28,799 bases of DNA from the NCBI GenBank assembly GCA_050262615.1, contig JBLNEL010000171.1, positions 1 to 28,799 of the forward strand. The letters are read 5' to 3'. The stretch is from JAUZPB01 sp050262615 (lineage in GTDB: Bacteria; Bacteroidota; Ignavibacteria; Ignavibacteriales; SURF-24). This document shows, piece after piece, positions 1 to 8,343 of this stretch (position 1 is its first letter; each line of letters opens with the position of its first letter). A program made the translations under genes and the position numbers. Under the pieces are notes generated by a model. It ran no database searches, had not been told where the DNA came from, and was given only the letters and a program-made list of their open reading frames with translations.

Positions 1-759
1 TCAGCGCTGGATTCCTATACACATAGGAGGCGTAGCTTAAAGGAATTATATAGAATATCCAAACCGCATATCCTAAAGGAAAAAAGAGGTTGATAATAAA
101 GATTATTACTATTAATAGTAATAATAGCGGAGCGGACAATTGTTTTTTACTTTTCAGCTTTTTTTGTGTGAAAAGCTGCTCTTTACCCAGATCCAATTAT
201 ATAATTCCCTTCCTTTAAGACTCTTTTTGAAGCAGTATAATGAAGTCCTTACCGGAAAAATATCTTAAGCCTGCCTAGACTCGCAATTATAACGATAATC
301 ATTTGAATGATTTCTATCGACAGGTGATCAGTCTGACTGCTTTTTCAGAAATGTGCCCTTTTTTCTGAAATCTGATATTCCCCGGTTTGTGTCTTTTTAC
401 GATGCAAATTTATTCAGATTTAACCTTTGGATAAAGGGAAAAACAAAGCCCAGGGTAATTATGCATATTAGCTATGAAAAGGAGATTGCCGGCTTAAAGA
501 TGTCTTTCCTGAGAATGCTGCCCTTTTATTGTTAATTATCTCACAGTATAAGTAAAATGATTTGCCGATATTTTTTATACAATGATCTTCAATTTTCAAA
601 CTTGAAGCTTTATTATATTTTTTTTTCTAACTTAGTTTAAAGCTTTCTTGGATTAACAAGACTATAAGGTGAGCCGGTTATCGCAGTGTATCTTGGTTTG
701 ATATTCATAACCATTTTTATTAGCTTTACAGTTGATTTTCGAAAAAGAATGAGGTGTAA
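1..759. other. Mostly non-coding region at the left edge
   Basis: No convincing complete gene is visible here. One plus-strand frame is open from the window edge to a TGA at 91-93 (about 30 codons, ending ...KPHILKEKRG) and could be the tail of a gene that begins outside the window. Another frame ends at 37-39 after a run reading WIPIHIGGVA. I cannot choose between them. A perfect 24-base AT-rich palindrome lies at 102-125. A hairpin (cagctttt/aaaagctg, 155-162 and 171-178) follows, without a T-run after it. A 60-codon GTG-started frame at 353-535 has no family resemblance. The last 150 bases presumably carry the promoter and leader of the nucleotidyltransferase gene; a gaggtg Shine-Dalgarno sits five bases before its ATG. 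Confidence 0.5.
102..125. repeat. Perfect 24-base AT-rich palindrome
   Basis: The half-site attattactatt (102-113) is followed directly by its exact reverse complement (114-125), with no spacer. It contains only two G or C bases and has no adjacent T-run, so it does not look like an intrinsic terminator. A protein-binding site or chance in AT-rich DNA are both possible. Confidence 0.6.
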
Positions 760-1737
760 ATGAGGGCAATTATTCCAGTAGCAGGCTTCGGCAGTAGACT
801 GAAACCTCATACTTATTCAATACCTAAAGTTCTTTTGAATGTCGGAGGGAAACCTATTATCGGCCATATTGTTGACAAACTTTTAGGTGAGGATATAAAT
901 AAGGCCACCTTTGTCATCGGCCATTTAGGTGAAATGATCAGAGATTATATCACTTCTACTTATCCTGAACTTCAGGCTGAGTTTGTCGAGCAAAAGGAGA
1001 TGCATGGACTCGGACATGCTATTTATACAGCAATCCCGACCTTCGATGAAAAAGAGATCTTTATTATTCTTGGAGATACAGTCTTTGATGTTAACCTTAA
1101 GGATGTCTTTAAGAATAATCAGACTGCTCTGGGGGTAAAAAATGTTGACGACCCAAGCCGTTTTGGCGTAGCAGTCTGTGAAAATGGAAGAATAACAAGA
1201 CTGATAGAAAAACCCAAAACCCCGATCTCAAAGCTTGCTTTGGTTGGACTCTATTATATCAGCGATTCTTCCAGACTCGTAGAGGCGTTAAATGAACTGG
1301 TAAAAAGAGACATTAGAACAAAAGGCGAACTTCAGCTGACAGACGCTCTTCAGCTGATGATTGAAGCAGGTGAAAACATTACGACATTCCCTGTCGATGG
1401 ATGGTATGATTGCGGTAAGCCTGAGACACTGCTTTCAACTAATCGTTATATTTTAGAACATGATGCCTCACACGTTGAACTAAGATCTGTAGTTATAAAC
1501 CATCCGGTTTATATTGCTGCAAGCGCAATAGTAGAAAATTCAGTAATAGGTCCTTTTACCACAATCTCTGAAGGCTGCGTTATTAAGGATGCAATTATAA
1601 AAAATTCAATAATTGGAACCGGCGCAAAGGTTGAAAAAGCAATGCTTGATCATTCACTGGTCGGAAATTCAACTGTAGTTAAAGGAAATTATAAAAGATT
1701 AAATGCCGGGGACTCCTCGGAAATAGAGTTCTATTAG
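760..1737 (+). CDS. Sugar-1-phosphate nucleotidyltransferase with C-terminal left-handed beta-helix
   Basis: This 325-residue protein probably transfers a nucleotide from an NTP to a sugar-1-phosphate, making an activated NDP-sugar for cell-surface polysaccharide synthesis in the cytoplasm. The N-terminus carries the nucleotidyltransferase signature (GFGSRLKPHTYSIPKVLLNVGGKP, spread over residues 9-32: G-x-G-x-R-L then PK and KP). LGDTVFDVN near residue 105 holds the metal-binding Asp. EKPKTP and the DCGKPETLLSTN stretch are also typical. After about residue 240 there are hexapeptide-like repeats (HPVYIAASAIVENSVIG, GTGAKVEKAML) that form a left-handed beta-helix, as in GlmU- or RmlA-long-like enzymes. 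The exact sugar and base cannot be read from sequence; glucose-1-phosphate with dTTP or UTP is the likeliest pair. The start is supported by gaggtg five bases upstream. It is separated from metK by a repeat element, so co-transcription is uncertain. Confidence 0.88.
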   Translation: MRAIIPVAGFGSRLKPHTYSIPKVLLNVGGKPIIGHIVDKLLGEDINKATFVIGHLGEMIRDYITSTYPELQAEFVEQKEMHGLGHAIYTAIPTFDEKEIFIILGDTVFDVNLKDVFKNNQTALGVKNVDDPSRFGVAVCENGRITRLIEKPKTPISKLALVGLYYISDSSRLVEALNELVKRDIRTKGELQLTDALQLMIEAGENITTFPVDGWYDCGKPETLLSTNRYILEHDASHVELRSVVINHPVYIAASAIVENSVIGPFTTISEGCVIKDAIIKNSIIGTGAKVEKAMLDHSLVGNSTVVKGNYKRLNAGDSSEIEFY

Positions 1738-1888
1738 AATTATGAATTATGAATTAAGCATGCCTGCCGAAGGCATGGCCTGACTGCCGGCAGCATGGCC
1801 TGACTGCCGAAGGCAGGAATTATTAATTTAATGGTTTTTAATTCATAGTCTGTAATTCATAATTCATAATTTTTAATTCATAATTCAA
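1738..1888. repeat. Compound inverted-repeat element upstream of metK
   Basis: The 173-base gap between the nucleotidyltransferase gene and metK is filled by a layered repeat. The outer arms are exact 19-base inverted copies: aattatgaattatgaatta at 1738-1756 and its reverse complement at 1853-1871. Further partial copies of the arm word (taattcat) lie at about 1838-1846 and 1874-1882. Inside is a GC-rich core with two direct copies of gcatggcctgactgccg (1773-1789 and 1793-1809, period 20). The core also has small hairpins: tgcc/ggca around 1761-1775, the palindrome ctgccggcag at 1784-1793, and ctgcc-gaa-ggcag around 1804-1816. The architecture resembles a REP- or MITE-like dispersed element, but no second copy exists in this window, so mobility is inferred. 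It starts at the end of the upstream stop codon and ends about 23 bases before the metK ATG. Confidence 0.75.
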
Positions 1889-1910
1889 AACAATATAAGG
1901 TAGGAAGACA

Positions 1911-3062
1911 ATGTCATATTTCTTTACATCTGAATCTGTTTCGGAAGGACATCCGGATAAAGTTGCCGATGCTATTTCCGACGGCGTTTTAGATGCAATT
2001 TATTCAAAAGACCCAAATGCAAGAGTAGCTTGCGAAACATTTGTAACCACTGGTCTTGTTTTAGTTGGTGGCGAAATAACAACAAAGGCTTATGTAGATA
2101 TTCAGGATGTTGTCAGAAAGACTGTTGAAAAAATTGGCTATACCAGTGCTGAGTATAAATTCGATTCTGAAAGCTGTTCAGTCCTTAATGCGATCCATTC
2201 GCAGTCACCTGATATAGCCATGGGTGTAGATAAAGGCGGGGCTGGTGATCAGGGCATTATGTTCGGTTATGCCTGCGACCAGACAGAAGAACTTATGCCG
2301 ATGCCTATTGTTTATGCACATAAACTTGTAGAAAAATTAGCTGATATCAGAAAAAATAATAAAAATTTAATGCCTTATTTAAGACCTGATGCAAAAAGCC
2401 AGGTTACAATAGAATACGATGATAACCATAACCCGTTAAGAGTTGATACCGTTGTCATCTCTACTCAGCATGATGGCGATGCAAAGCAGAAAAAAATCAA
2501 AGATGATGTTATTGAGCATGTGATCAAGACTGTTATTCCGGCAAAGTTCCTGGATAAAAAAACTAAGTATTTCGTTAATCCTACAGGAAGATTTGAAATC
2601 GGCGGTCCTCATGGCGATTCAGGTCTTACAGGAAGAAAAATTATAGTTGATTCTTACGGCGGCTGGGCTCCTCACGGCGGCGGCGCTTTCTCAGGAAAGG
2701 ACCCATCTAAGGTCGACAGAAGTGCTACTTATGCTGCACGCCATATAGCAAAGAACGTCGTAGCTGCTAAACTTGCAAAAGAATGCTTAGTCCAGGTGGC
2801 TTATGCTATCGGCGTTGCTGAACCGGTCTCTATTTTTGTCGATACAAAGGGTACTGGCGTTATTGCAGATAAAGATATTGCAAAAATGATAGAAAAAGAA
2901 GTTGACTTGACTCCTAAGGGAATTATTTCCAGATTAAAGCTTAGAAGACCAATCTATCAGAAGACTTCAGCTTATGGTCATTTCGGTCGTAATGATAAAG
3001 ACTTTACATGGGAAAAACTTGATCTTGTACCTAAGTTCAAGAAGTATCTTCCCAAAAAGTAA
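1911..3062 (+). CDS. metK: S-adenosylmethionine synthetase (methionine adenosyltransferase)
   Basis: MetK makes S-adenosylmethionine from methionine and ATP, releasing phosphate and pyrophosphate; it acts in the cytoplasm as a tetramer. The 383-residue length is normal for the family. Diagnostic motifs are the N-terminal SEGHPDKVADAISD, the hexapeptide-containing GAGDQGIMFGYA near residue 120, and the phosphate-binding GGGAFSGKDPSKVDRSA near residue 260. The C-terminal domain runs through FGRNDKDFTWE. A taaggtaggaag ribosome-binding region precedes the ATG. Only 41 bases separate it from ahcY, so the two probably form an operon that makes the methyl donor and clears its by-product. No SAM riboswitch fold is recognisable in the leader, which is occupied by the compound repeat. 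Confidence 0.97.
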   Translation: MSYFFTSESVSEGHPDKVADAISDGVLDAIYSKDPNARVACETFVTTGLVLVGGEITTKAYVDIQDVVRKTVEKIGYTSAEYKFDSESCSVLNAIHSQSPDIAMGVDKGGAGDQGIMFGYACDQTEELMPMPIVYAHKLVEKLADIRKNNKNLMPYLRPDAKSQVTIEYDDNHNPLRVDTVVISTQHDGDAKQKKIKDDVIEHVIKTVIPAKFLDKKTKYFVNPTGRFEIGGPHGDSGLTGRKIIVDSYGGWAPHGGGAFSGKDPSKVDRSATYAARHIAKNVVAAKLAKECLVQVAYAIGVAEPVSIFVDTKGTGVIADKDIAKMIEKEVDLTPKGIISRLKLRRPIYQKTSAYGHFGRNDKDFTWEKLDLVPKFKKYLPKK

Positions 3063-3103
3063 TCAGATTCTATAACAATATTTTTTTAAGTGAAAGGTAT
3101 TAA

Positions 3104-4438
3104 ATGAGCCAAGTATTAGATAATCAAACCACAGGCAGCGAAGTACTTAAATATAAAGTAAAGGATATATCGCTTGCTGAATGGGGAAGAAAAGAAATTA
3201 AACTTGCTGAGGCTGAAATGCCTGGTCTTATGTCTATCAGACGTGAATACGGCCCTTCAAAACCTCTTAAGGGTGCAAGGATCGCCGGCTGTCTGCATAT
3301 GACAATTCAAACAGCTGTTTTAATTGAAACACTCGTTGAATTAGGAGCCGAAGTCCAGTGGTCATCATGCAACATATTCTCAACTCAGGACCATGCTGCC
3401 TCGGCAATCGCAGCTGCCGGTATACCGGTATTTGCATGGAAGGGTATGAATGCTGAAGAGTTTGACTGGTGCATCGAACAGACACTTTTCTTTGGTGAGG
3501 ATAGAAAGCCATTAAATATGATCTTAGATGATGGCGGCGACCTTACAAATATGGTTCTCGATAAATATCCTGAACTTGTAAAAGAGGTTAAAGGTCTCTC
3601 TGAAGAAACCACTACTGGCGTTCACAGGCTTTATGAAAGAATGCAGAAAGGCACTCTTCCTATTCCTGCAATCAACGTCAACGACTCTGTAACAAAATCA
3701 AAGTTCGACAACAAATACGGCTGCCGTGAATCATTGGTAGATGCGATAAGACGCGCAACTGACCTTATGATGGCAGGCAAAGTTGCTGTTGTTGCAGGCT
3801 ATGGCGATGTTGGTAAGGGTAGCGCTCAGTCCTTAAGAAGCTCTGGCGTTAGAGTGATCGTAACTGAAATCGACCCGATCTGCGCACTTCAGGCAGCTAT
3901 GGACGGCTATGAGGTTAAGAAAATGGCAAACGCTATTCCAAGAGCTAATATTATTGTTACTGCTACCGGTAACCGTGATATCGTAACCGGAGAACATTTC
4001 CGCCTTATGAAGGATAAAACAGTAGTATGCAATATTGGTCATTTTGATACCGAGATCGATATGGCGTGGTTAAATAAGAATTACGGAGATACAAAAGATA
4101 CTATTAAACCTCAGGTCGACAAGTATACTATAGATGGTAAGGAAATTATCGTTCTTGCTGAAGGCAGACTTGTAAACTTAGGCTGTGCAACCGGTCATCC
4201 ATCGTTTGTAATGTCTAATTCTTTTACAAATCAGGTCCTGGCTCAGTTGGAACTCTGGAACCACTCAGATAAGTATGAGAACAAGGTTTATACACTTCCT
4301 AAACATCTGGACGAAAAGGTAGCTATGCTGCACTTAGAACAGATTGGTGTCGAGCTTGATACTTTAACAAAAGTTCAGGCAGACTATATTGGTGTAAAGG
4401 TCGAAGGACCGTATAAACCGGAATACTACAGGTATTAA
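3104..4438 (+). CDS. ahcY: Adenosylhomocysteinase (S-adenosylhomocysteine hydrolase)
   Basis: AhcY reversibly splits S-adenosylhomocysteine into adenosine and homocysteine using tightly bound NAD, relieving product inhibition of methyltransferases. The 444-residue product has the family signature NVNDSVTKSKFDN near residue 190, containing the Lys and Asp of the active site. It also has the Rossmann NAD-binding GYGDVGKGSA near residue 230 and the typical C-terminal end PYKPEYYRY. ILDDGGDLTNMV near residue 140 is the other substrate-binding stretch. It lies 41 bases after metK on the same strand, the natural partner in the activated-methyl cycle. The intergenic gap is too short for a SAH riboswitch. 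A strong bidirectional terminator follows about 30 bases after the stop codon. Confidence 0.97.
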   Translation: MSQVLDNQTTGSEVLKYKVKDISLAEWGRKEIKLAEAEMPGLMSIRREYGPSKPLKGARIAGCLHMTIQTAVLIETLVELGAEVQWSSCNIFSTQDHAASAIAAAGIPVFAWKGMNAEEFDWCIEQTLFFGEDRKPLNMILDDGGDLTNMVLDKYPELVKEVKGLSEETTTGVHRLYERMQKGTLPIPAINVNDSVTKSKFDNKYGCRESLVDAIRRATDLMMAGKVAVVAGYGDVGKGSAQSLRSSGVRVIVTEIDPICALQAAMDGYEVKKMANAIPRANIIVTATGNRDIVTGEHFRLMKDKTVVCNIGHFDTEIDMAWLNKNYGDTKDTIKPQVDKYTIDGKEIIVLAEGRLVNLGCATGHPSFVMSNSFTNQVLAQLELWNHSDKYENKVYTLPKHLDEKVAMLHLEQIGVELDTLTKVQADYIGVKVEGPYKPEYYRY

Positions 4439-4468
4439 TACTTTTATAAAGTATATACTTCCAAAATT

Positions 4469-4509
4469 AAAAAGGCTCGGAGAATATTTTTTTGTCTCTG
4501 AGCCTTTTT
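4469..4509. terminator. Bidirectional intrinsic terminator between ahcY and amrS
   Basis: A 15-base-pair stem (4469-4483 with 4495-4509, aaaaaggctcggaga pairing with one G-T) encloses an 11-base loop. The arms carry A-runs on the left and T-runs on the right, so the hairpin can terminate both the metK-ahcY transcript and the converging minus-strand transcript of the amrS gene. Confidence 0.88.
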
Positions 4510-4574
4510 CATTTACATTTTATTGCCGGAGAACCGCTTTAAGAATTGGACTTTTCCTGGGAACCAAATCAATT

Positions 4575-5603
4575 TTAAGAATTGAAAACTCCTGCTATCT
4601 TTCTACCGCACTCATTACAATGTCCATTGATCAGGTTATATGACTGAACACTGTGCCAGTCACGCCTGATTACCTGGTTGTGACAATTTGGGCAATATGT
4701 CGTCTGTCCTTCCATATTATGAACATTTCCGACATAGCAATATTTGATCCCGGCATTCATTGCAATGCTTCTTGCTGTATTTAATGTAGAGCCGGGAGTA
4801 CGTTCCTTGTCTGTCATTCTGAAATCAGGATGAAATGCAGTAAAATGCAGAGGCACAGAATCCCCAAGATTTTGTAAGATCCAGTCGCACATTCTTCTTG
4901 TTTCATCAGGTGAATCATTCTCACCCGGAATAAGCAGCGTGGTTATTTCAAACCAGATATCAGTTTCAGTTTTAAGCCACAGAAGTGTATCGAGCACAGG
5001 ATCTAAATGCGAATATGTAACCTTATGATAAAACTCCTCACTGAAGGCTTTAAGATCAACATTGGCTGCATCAATATACTTATAGACATCTTTACGCGCT
5101 TCTTTATCAATATAACCTGCTGTGACCATCACAGACTTTATTCCCTCCTGACGCGCGAGCTTTGAAATATCAATGACATATTCGCCGAATATTGTCGGAT
5201 CATTGTATGTATATGCAATCGACGGCGTGCGGTATTTTTTTGCGAGTGCAATTACATCTTCTGGTCTGGCTTCAAATGAGTTCTCATCATCTAGTTTTGC
5301 CTTACTTATAGACCAGTTCTGACAAAACTTGCAGCCTAAGTTGCAGCCAGCTGTACCAAAACTTAAAACCGATGTACCTGGCAGAAAATGACTTAATGGC
5401 TTTTTTTCAATCGGATCTACAGCAAATCCTGTCGGTCTACCGTAGCCTATTGAATAAAGTGTGCCGCCGATGTTCTTCCTTATAAAGCAGAACCCGGCCT
5501 GCCCTTCACCAAGCGTACAGTAGCGCGGACACAACGTACATAATATCTTGTCATTCTCTGTTTTCTCCCACCACTGCGCTGTTTTATAATCTTCCTTGAC
5601 CAT
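4575..5603 (-). CDS. amrS: AmmeMemoRadiSam-system radical SAM enzyme
   Basis: This 342-residue protein matches the radical SAM member of the AmmeMemoRadiSam set, a conserved trio (AMMECR1-like AmrA, Memo-like AmrB, radical SAM AmrS) whose biochemical product I do not know. The 4Fe-4S cluster motif CNLGCKFC (C87, C91, C94) is preceded by SFGTAG. An N-terminal cysteine set (C22, C25, C29, C39; LCTLCPRYC...GFC) and a C-terminal zinc-ribbon-like pair (CPNC and CNEC) flank the barrel, as usual in this family. Related pyruvate formate-lyase activating enzymes share the cluster motif but are shorter and lack the C-terminal CxxC pairs. Neither AmrA nor AmrB is encoded next to it; the nearest genes are ahcY (convergent) and a Lon protease upstream. 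It ends near the bidirectional terminator at 4469-4509. Confidence 0.9.
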   Translation of the reverse strand: MVKEDYKTAQWWEKTENDKILCTLCPRYCTLGEGQAGFCFIRKNIGGTLYSIGYGRPTGFAVDPIEKKPLSHFLPGTSVLSFGTAGCNLGCKFCQNWSISKAKLDDENSFEARPEDVIALAKKYRTPSIAYTYNDPTIFGEYVIDISKLARQEGIKSVMVTAGYIDKEARKDVYKYIDAANVDLKAFSEEFYHKVTYSHLDPVLDTLLWLKTETDIWFEITTLLIPGENDSPDETRRMCDWILQNLGDSVPLHFTAFHPDFRMTDKERTPGSTLNTARSIAMNAGIKYCYVGNVHNMEGQTTYCPNCHNQVIRRDWHSVQSYNLINGHCNECGRKIAGVFNS

Positions 5604-5727
5604 AACTACTTTCCATGTAATATTTTAACACTATAACAGAGAGCCTGATAGCCCGGTTCCTTTAAAATATAATATTTACATTAAATTGTTACTGCTGATT
5701 TTTGCCCCCGGTTTTACAAAAAAACAG

Positions 5728-8205
5728 CTATTTTTTCTTCAATTTACTTACAGCAGCAGCCCCATTTCCATTTACGTTATTTTTCTTTGGAAGCGGCTTT
5801 AACTTTAAGTACATATCCTTAAGCTTCTTCTCAACTTCACCGAAAATTGTATTCTGTTCATAATGTCCGTTTTTCTGGATTTTCCCTGCCTTCACACCTG
5901 TCAGCAGCTCAATAGCCTCCTCAACTCTTGCTACAGGATAGATATGAAATTCTTTTCTCTGAACAGCCTGAATTATATCATCACGCAGCATAAGATCTTT
6001 CACGTTCTGTTCAGGAATAATTACTCCCTGCTTTTTGTTCAAACCGAATATTTTGCAGATATCAAAAAACCCTTCAATCTTTTCATTTACCCCGCCAATC
6101 GGCTGAATATCACCTTTCTGATTAATTGATCCTGTTATAGCCAGCGATTGTCTGATCGGAATTTCAGATAAGTCTGATAAAAGCGCACATATCTCAGCTG
6201 CCGAAGCACTATCGCCGTCAATCAGTCCATATCCCTGTTCAAAAACCAGGCTCCCAGTAAAACTTAATGGGACTTTCTTTCCGAAAGTCTCTCTGAAATA
6301 TCCGGTTATTATCAGTACACCTTTATTATGCGTGTTTCCGCTTAGACCTGCCTCACGCTCTACATTAATTATATTGCCTGCCCCAAGTGATACAGTGGCA
6401 GTTATCCTTGTGGGTTTTCCAAAAGAAAAGAAATCGGAACCATAAACAGCAAGTCCGTTTACTTGTCCAACTCTTTCACCTTCGGTATCAATGATTATAC
6501 TTCCCTCACTTATCATCTCCGAAATCTTCGATTCAAACAGGCCGTGGCGTTCCCTTCCGCAGTTATAAGCCTGATGAACATGATAAGAAAAAACACACTT
6601 TTCTCCGTTATCTTTTGCCCAGAAATTTGCTTCCCTCATTAGATCTGCAATAAAGGAAAACCTTGTCGTTAGTTTTCCCTTCTGACCTGCATAACGCGAA
6701 GCATATTCAACGATCGAAGCAATTGCAGACTTATCAAATTCCATCAGGTGCTCGTTTTCAACAAGCTTTTTTATAACACCTGCATATTCCATTAAAGAGG
6801 CTTCAGTTCGATTCATTTCGTAATCGAAATCAGCTTTTATTTTAAATATTTTCTTAAAGTCGTCTTCATATTCTGATAAGAGTGAATACAGGTACTGGCT
6901 GCCTATAAATATAACCTTTGTATTGCACTCAATTGGCTCTGGCTTCAGTATTGTAGGTGAAAACTGATAATAGCTTACAAAATCCTGTATCTCGAGTTTT
7001 CCATACATCAATACGCGTTTAAGTGATTTCCATACACCCGGCTCCTGAAAGGCGTCCATTGCATTTAAGACAAGATAACCTCCATTTGCCTTAAGAAATG
7101 AACCTGCTTTTATCTTTGTAAAATCAGCATACCATCCGCCATGTCCGTCACTAAACTTTTCAATTGTACCGAAAATATTATTATATGATGGAGTGGTTTC
7201 GATAATAACCGGACATTCCTTTGTATTGGAATTATCCAGCACTATATTGACTTCATATTCCTTGTAATAATCAATTACCAGTCCGTCTTCCGTTTCCTCA
7301 CTTTTGGGCTTTAAGCCTTTGAAAATATCCAAAGTGTTTAAGATGTGTGTCTCTGCCTGATCAAGGTACCTGGATATCTTTTCATCTTTATACTTATCCT
7401 TCAGACCGCTAATTGCACCCTTGACTATAATATTTACAGCATCTTTTTCAAGCGACTGAAGTTTTTCCTGGTAATCCTGGCTTAGCTTTAATCCCTTTTT
7501 AAATACGGCCTGAAGCTCTTCCTGATATAGTGCATATTTTGTTGAGATCTCAATTGCTTTTTCTTTGTTTATCTTTCCCTGTTTTACCTGCTCATCAAGC
7601 TGCTGAATAATAATAGGCTGATTATCTACTACCGGAAGTATCTCAGGGCGTGAGGACTCGCCGACTTTTACCTGTCCTAAAGAAAAGTTTTCTTTCTTTA
7701 GCCTCTCCTCAAAGCTGTTCATCAGTTTCTGTTCTTTTTCACTGAATTCAGATAAAAGTCTTTTTCTTTTGTTTTTATATGATTCTGCCTCAAGTGCCTG
7801 CGGAATCTTATTTTGCAGATACTGTATAGTCGAAGCCATATCATGCTTAAACTTCGCAGCCTCACCTGCAGAAAAGACCAGAAGTGCAGGTTCATCTGGA
7901 TCTTCAAAGTTATTTACATATGCGTAATCTTTTAGTATTGGGCATTTTGGTCTAATGGCTTCCAGCATCTGCTTTACTGTAGTAGCCTTTCCGGTGCCGG
8001 AAAGACCTGCTATAAATACATTGTAGCCGGGACTCCATAGTTCCACGCCTACTTTAAGTGCCTTTAGTGCTCTTTCCTGTCCTACAATCTCATGCATTGC
8101 TGAGAGGTTCCTTGTAGTTTCAGTATTAAAAAATTCCGGGTCACACCTTAATTTTAACTCTGCAGGCTGCAGTTCATCATGTCTGGGAGCCTTTGTCAAT
8201 TTCAT
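5728..8205 (-). CDS. Lon-family (S16) ATP-dependent protease, AAA+ and Lon protease domain
   Basis: This is an 825-residue ATP-driven protease of the group related to LonB/YcbZ rather than classical LonA, because it lacks the LonA N-terminal domain. The Walker A motif GLSGTGKAT (K73) is near the start. A long, charged, coiled-coil-like insertion (about residues 130-300, rich in K, E and Q) separates it from the rest of the AAA+ module, which includes ANGGYLVLNAMDAF. The C-terminal protease domain has the Ser-Lys dyad: S666 in DGDSAS and K709 in GGVNEKIEGF. The 43-residue spacing equals that of E. coli Lon (S679/K722). The C-terminus is lysine-rich. No transmembrane segment is apparent, so it is expected in the cytoplasm. 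The start follows an aaggaa Shine-Dalgarno. It lies downstream of the chemotaxis gene but behind that gene's terminator, so it is probably transcribed separately. Confidence 0.93.
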   Translation of the reverse strand: MKLTKAPRHDELQPAELKLRCDPEFFNTETTRNLSAMHEIVGQERALKALKVGVELWSPGYNVFIAGLSGTGKATTVKQMLEAIRPKCPILKDYAYVNNFEDPDEPALLVFSAGEAAKFKHDMASTIQYLQNKIPQALEAESYKNKRKRLLSEFSEKEQKLMNSFEERLKKENFSLGQVKVGESSRPEILPVVDNQPIIIQQLDEQVKQGKINKEKAIEISTKYALYQEELQAVFKKGLKLSQDYQEKLQSLEKDAVNIIVKGAISGLKDKYKDEKISRYLDQAETHILNTLDIFKGLKPKSEETEDGLVIDYYKEYEVNIVLDNSNTKECPVIIETTPSYNNIFGTIEKFSDGHGGWYADFTKIKAGSFLKANGGYLVLNAMDAFQEPGVWKSLKRVLMYGKLEIQDFVSYYQFSPTILKPEPIECNTKVIFIGSQYLYSLLSEYEDDFKKIFKIKADFDYEMNRTEASLMEYAGVIKKLVENEHLMEFDKSAIASIVEYASRYAGQKGKLTTRFSFIADLMREANFWAKDNGEKCVFSYHVHQAYNCGRERHGLFESKISEMISEGSIIIDTEGERVGQVNGLAVYGSDFFSFGKPTRITATVSLGAGNIINVEREAGLSGNTHNKGVLIITGYFRETFGKKVPLSFTGSLVFEQGYGLIDGDSASAAEICALLSDLSEIPIRQSLAITGSINQKGDIQPIGGVNEKIEGFFDICKIFGLNKKQGVIIPEQNVKDLMLRDDIIQAVQRKEFHIYPVARVEEAIELLTGVKAGKIQKNGHYEQNTIFGEVEKKLKDMYLKLKPLPKKNNVNGNGAAAVSKLKKK

Positions 8206-8300
8206 TGATATATTTCCTTTATGATATAATCCGTTAGATTAAAATATTAAAATTAAAGAAACTATACAGTTTTTTCTGAAACATTTTGGGCTGGAAGTTA

Positions 8301-8333
8301 TAAAAAAAAAGCGGAAGGGTTAGTTCCGCTTTT
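8301..8333 (-). terminator. Intrinsic terminator of the chemotaxis receptor gene
   Basis: The stem aaaagcggaa/ttccgctttt (8307-8316 and 8324-8333) has a 7-base loop. Read on the minus strand it is followed by a long T-run (complement of the A-run at 8302-8310). It lies about 10 bases beyond the stop codon of the methyl-accepting protein and separates it from the Lon-family gene. Confidence 0.85.
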
Positions 8334-8343
8334 GTAGAATATT

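Noticed and set aside
353..535. 60-codon plus-strand ORF with a GTG start
   Set aside because: No Shine-Dalgarno, no family-like motif, and composition like translated non-coding DNA; an ATG overlapping the start is in a frame that stops after five codons.
1738..1910. Possible SAM riboswitch before metK
   Set aside because: No SAM-I, SAM-II or SAM/SAH consensus core is recognisable; the region is explained by inverted and direct repeats.
3063..3103. Possible SAH riboswitch before ahcY
   Set aside because: The 41-base gap is too short for the known SAH riboswitch fold and shows no structure.
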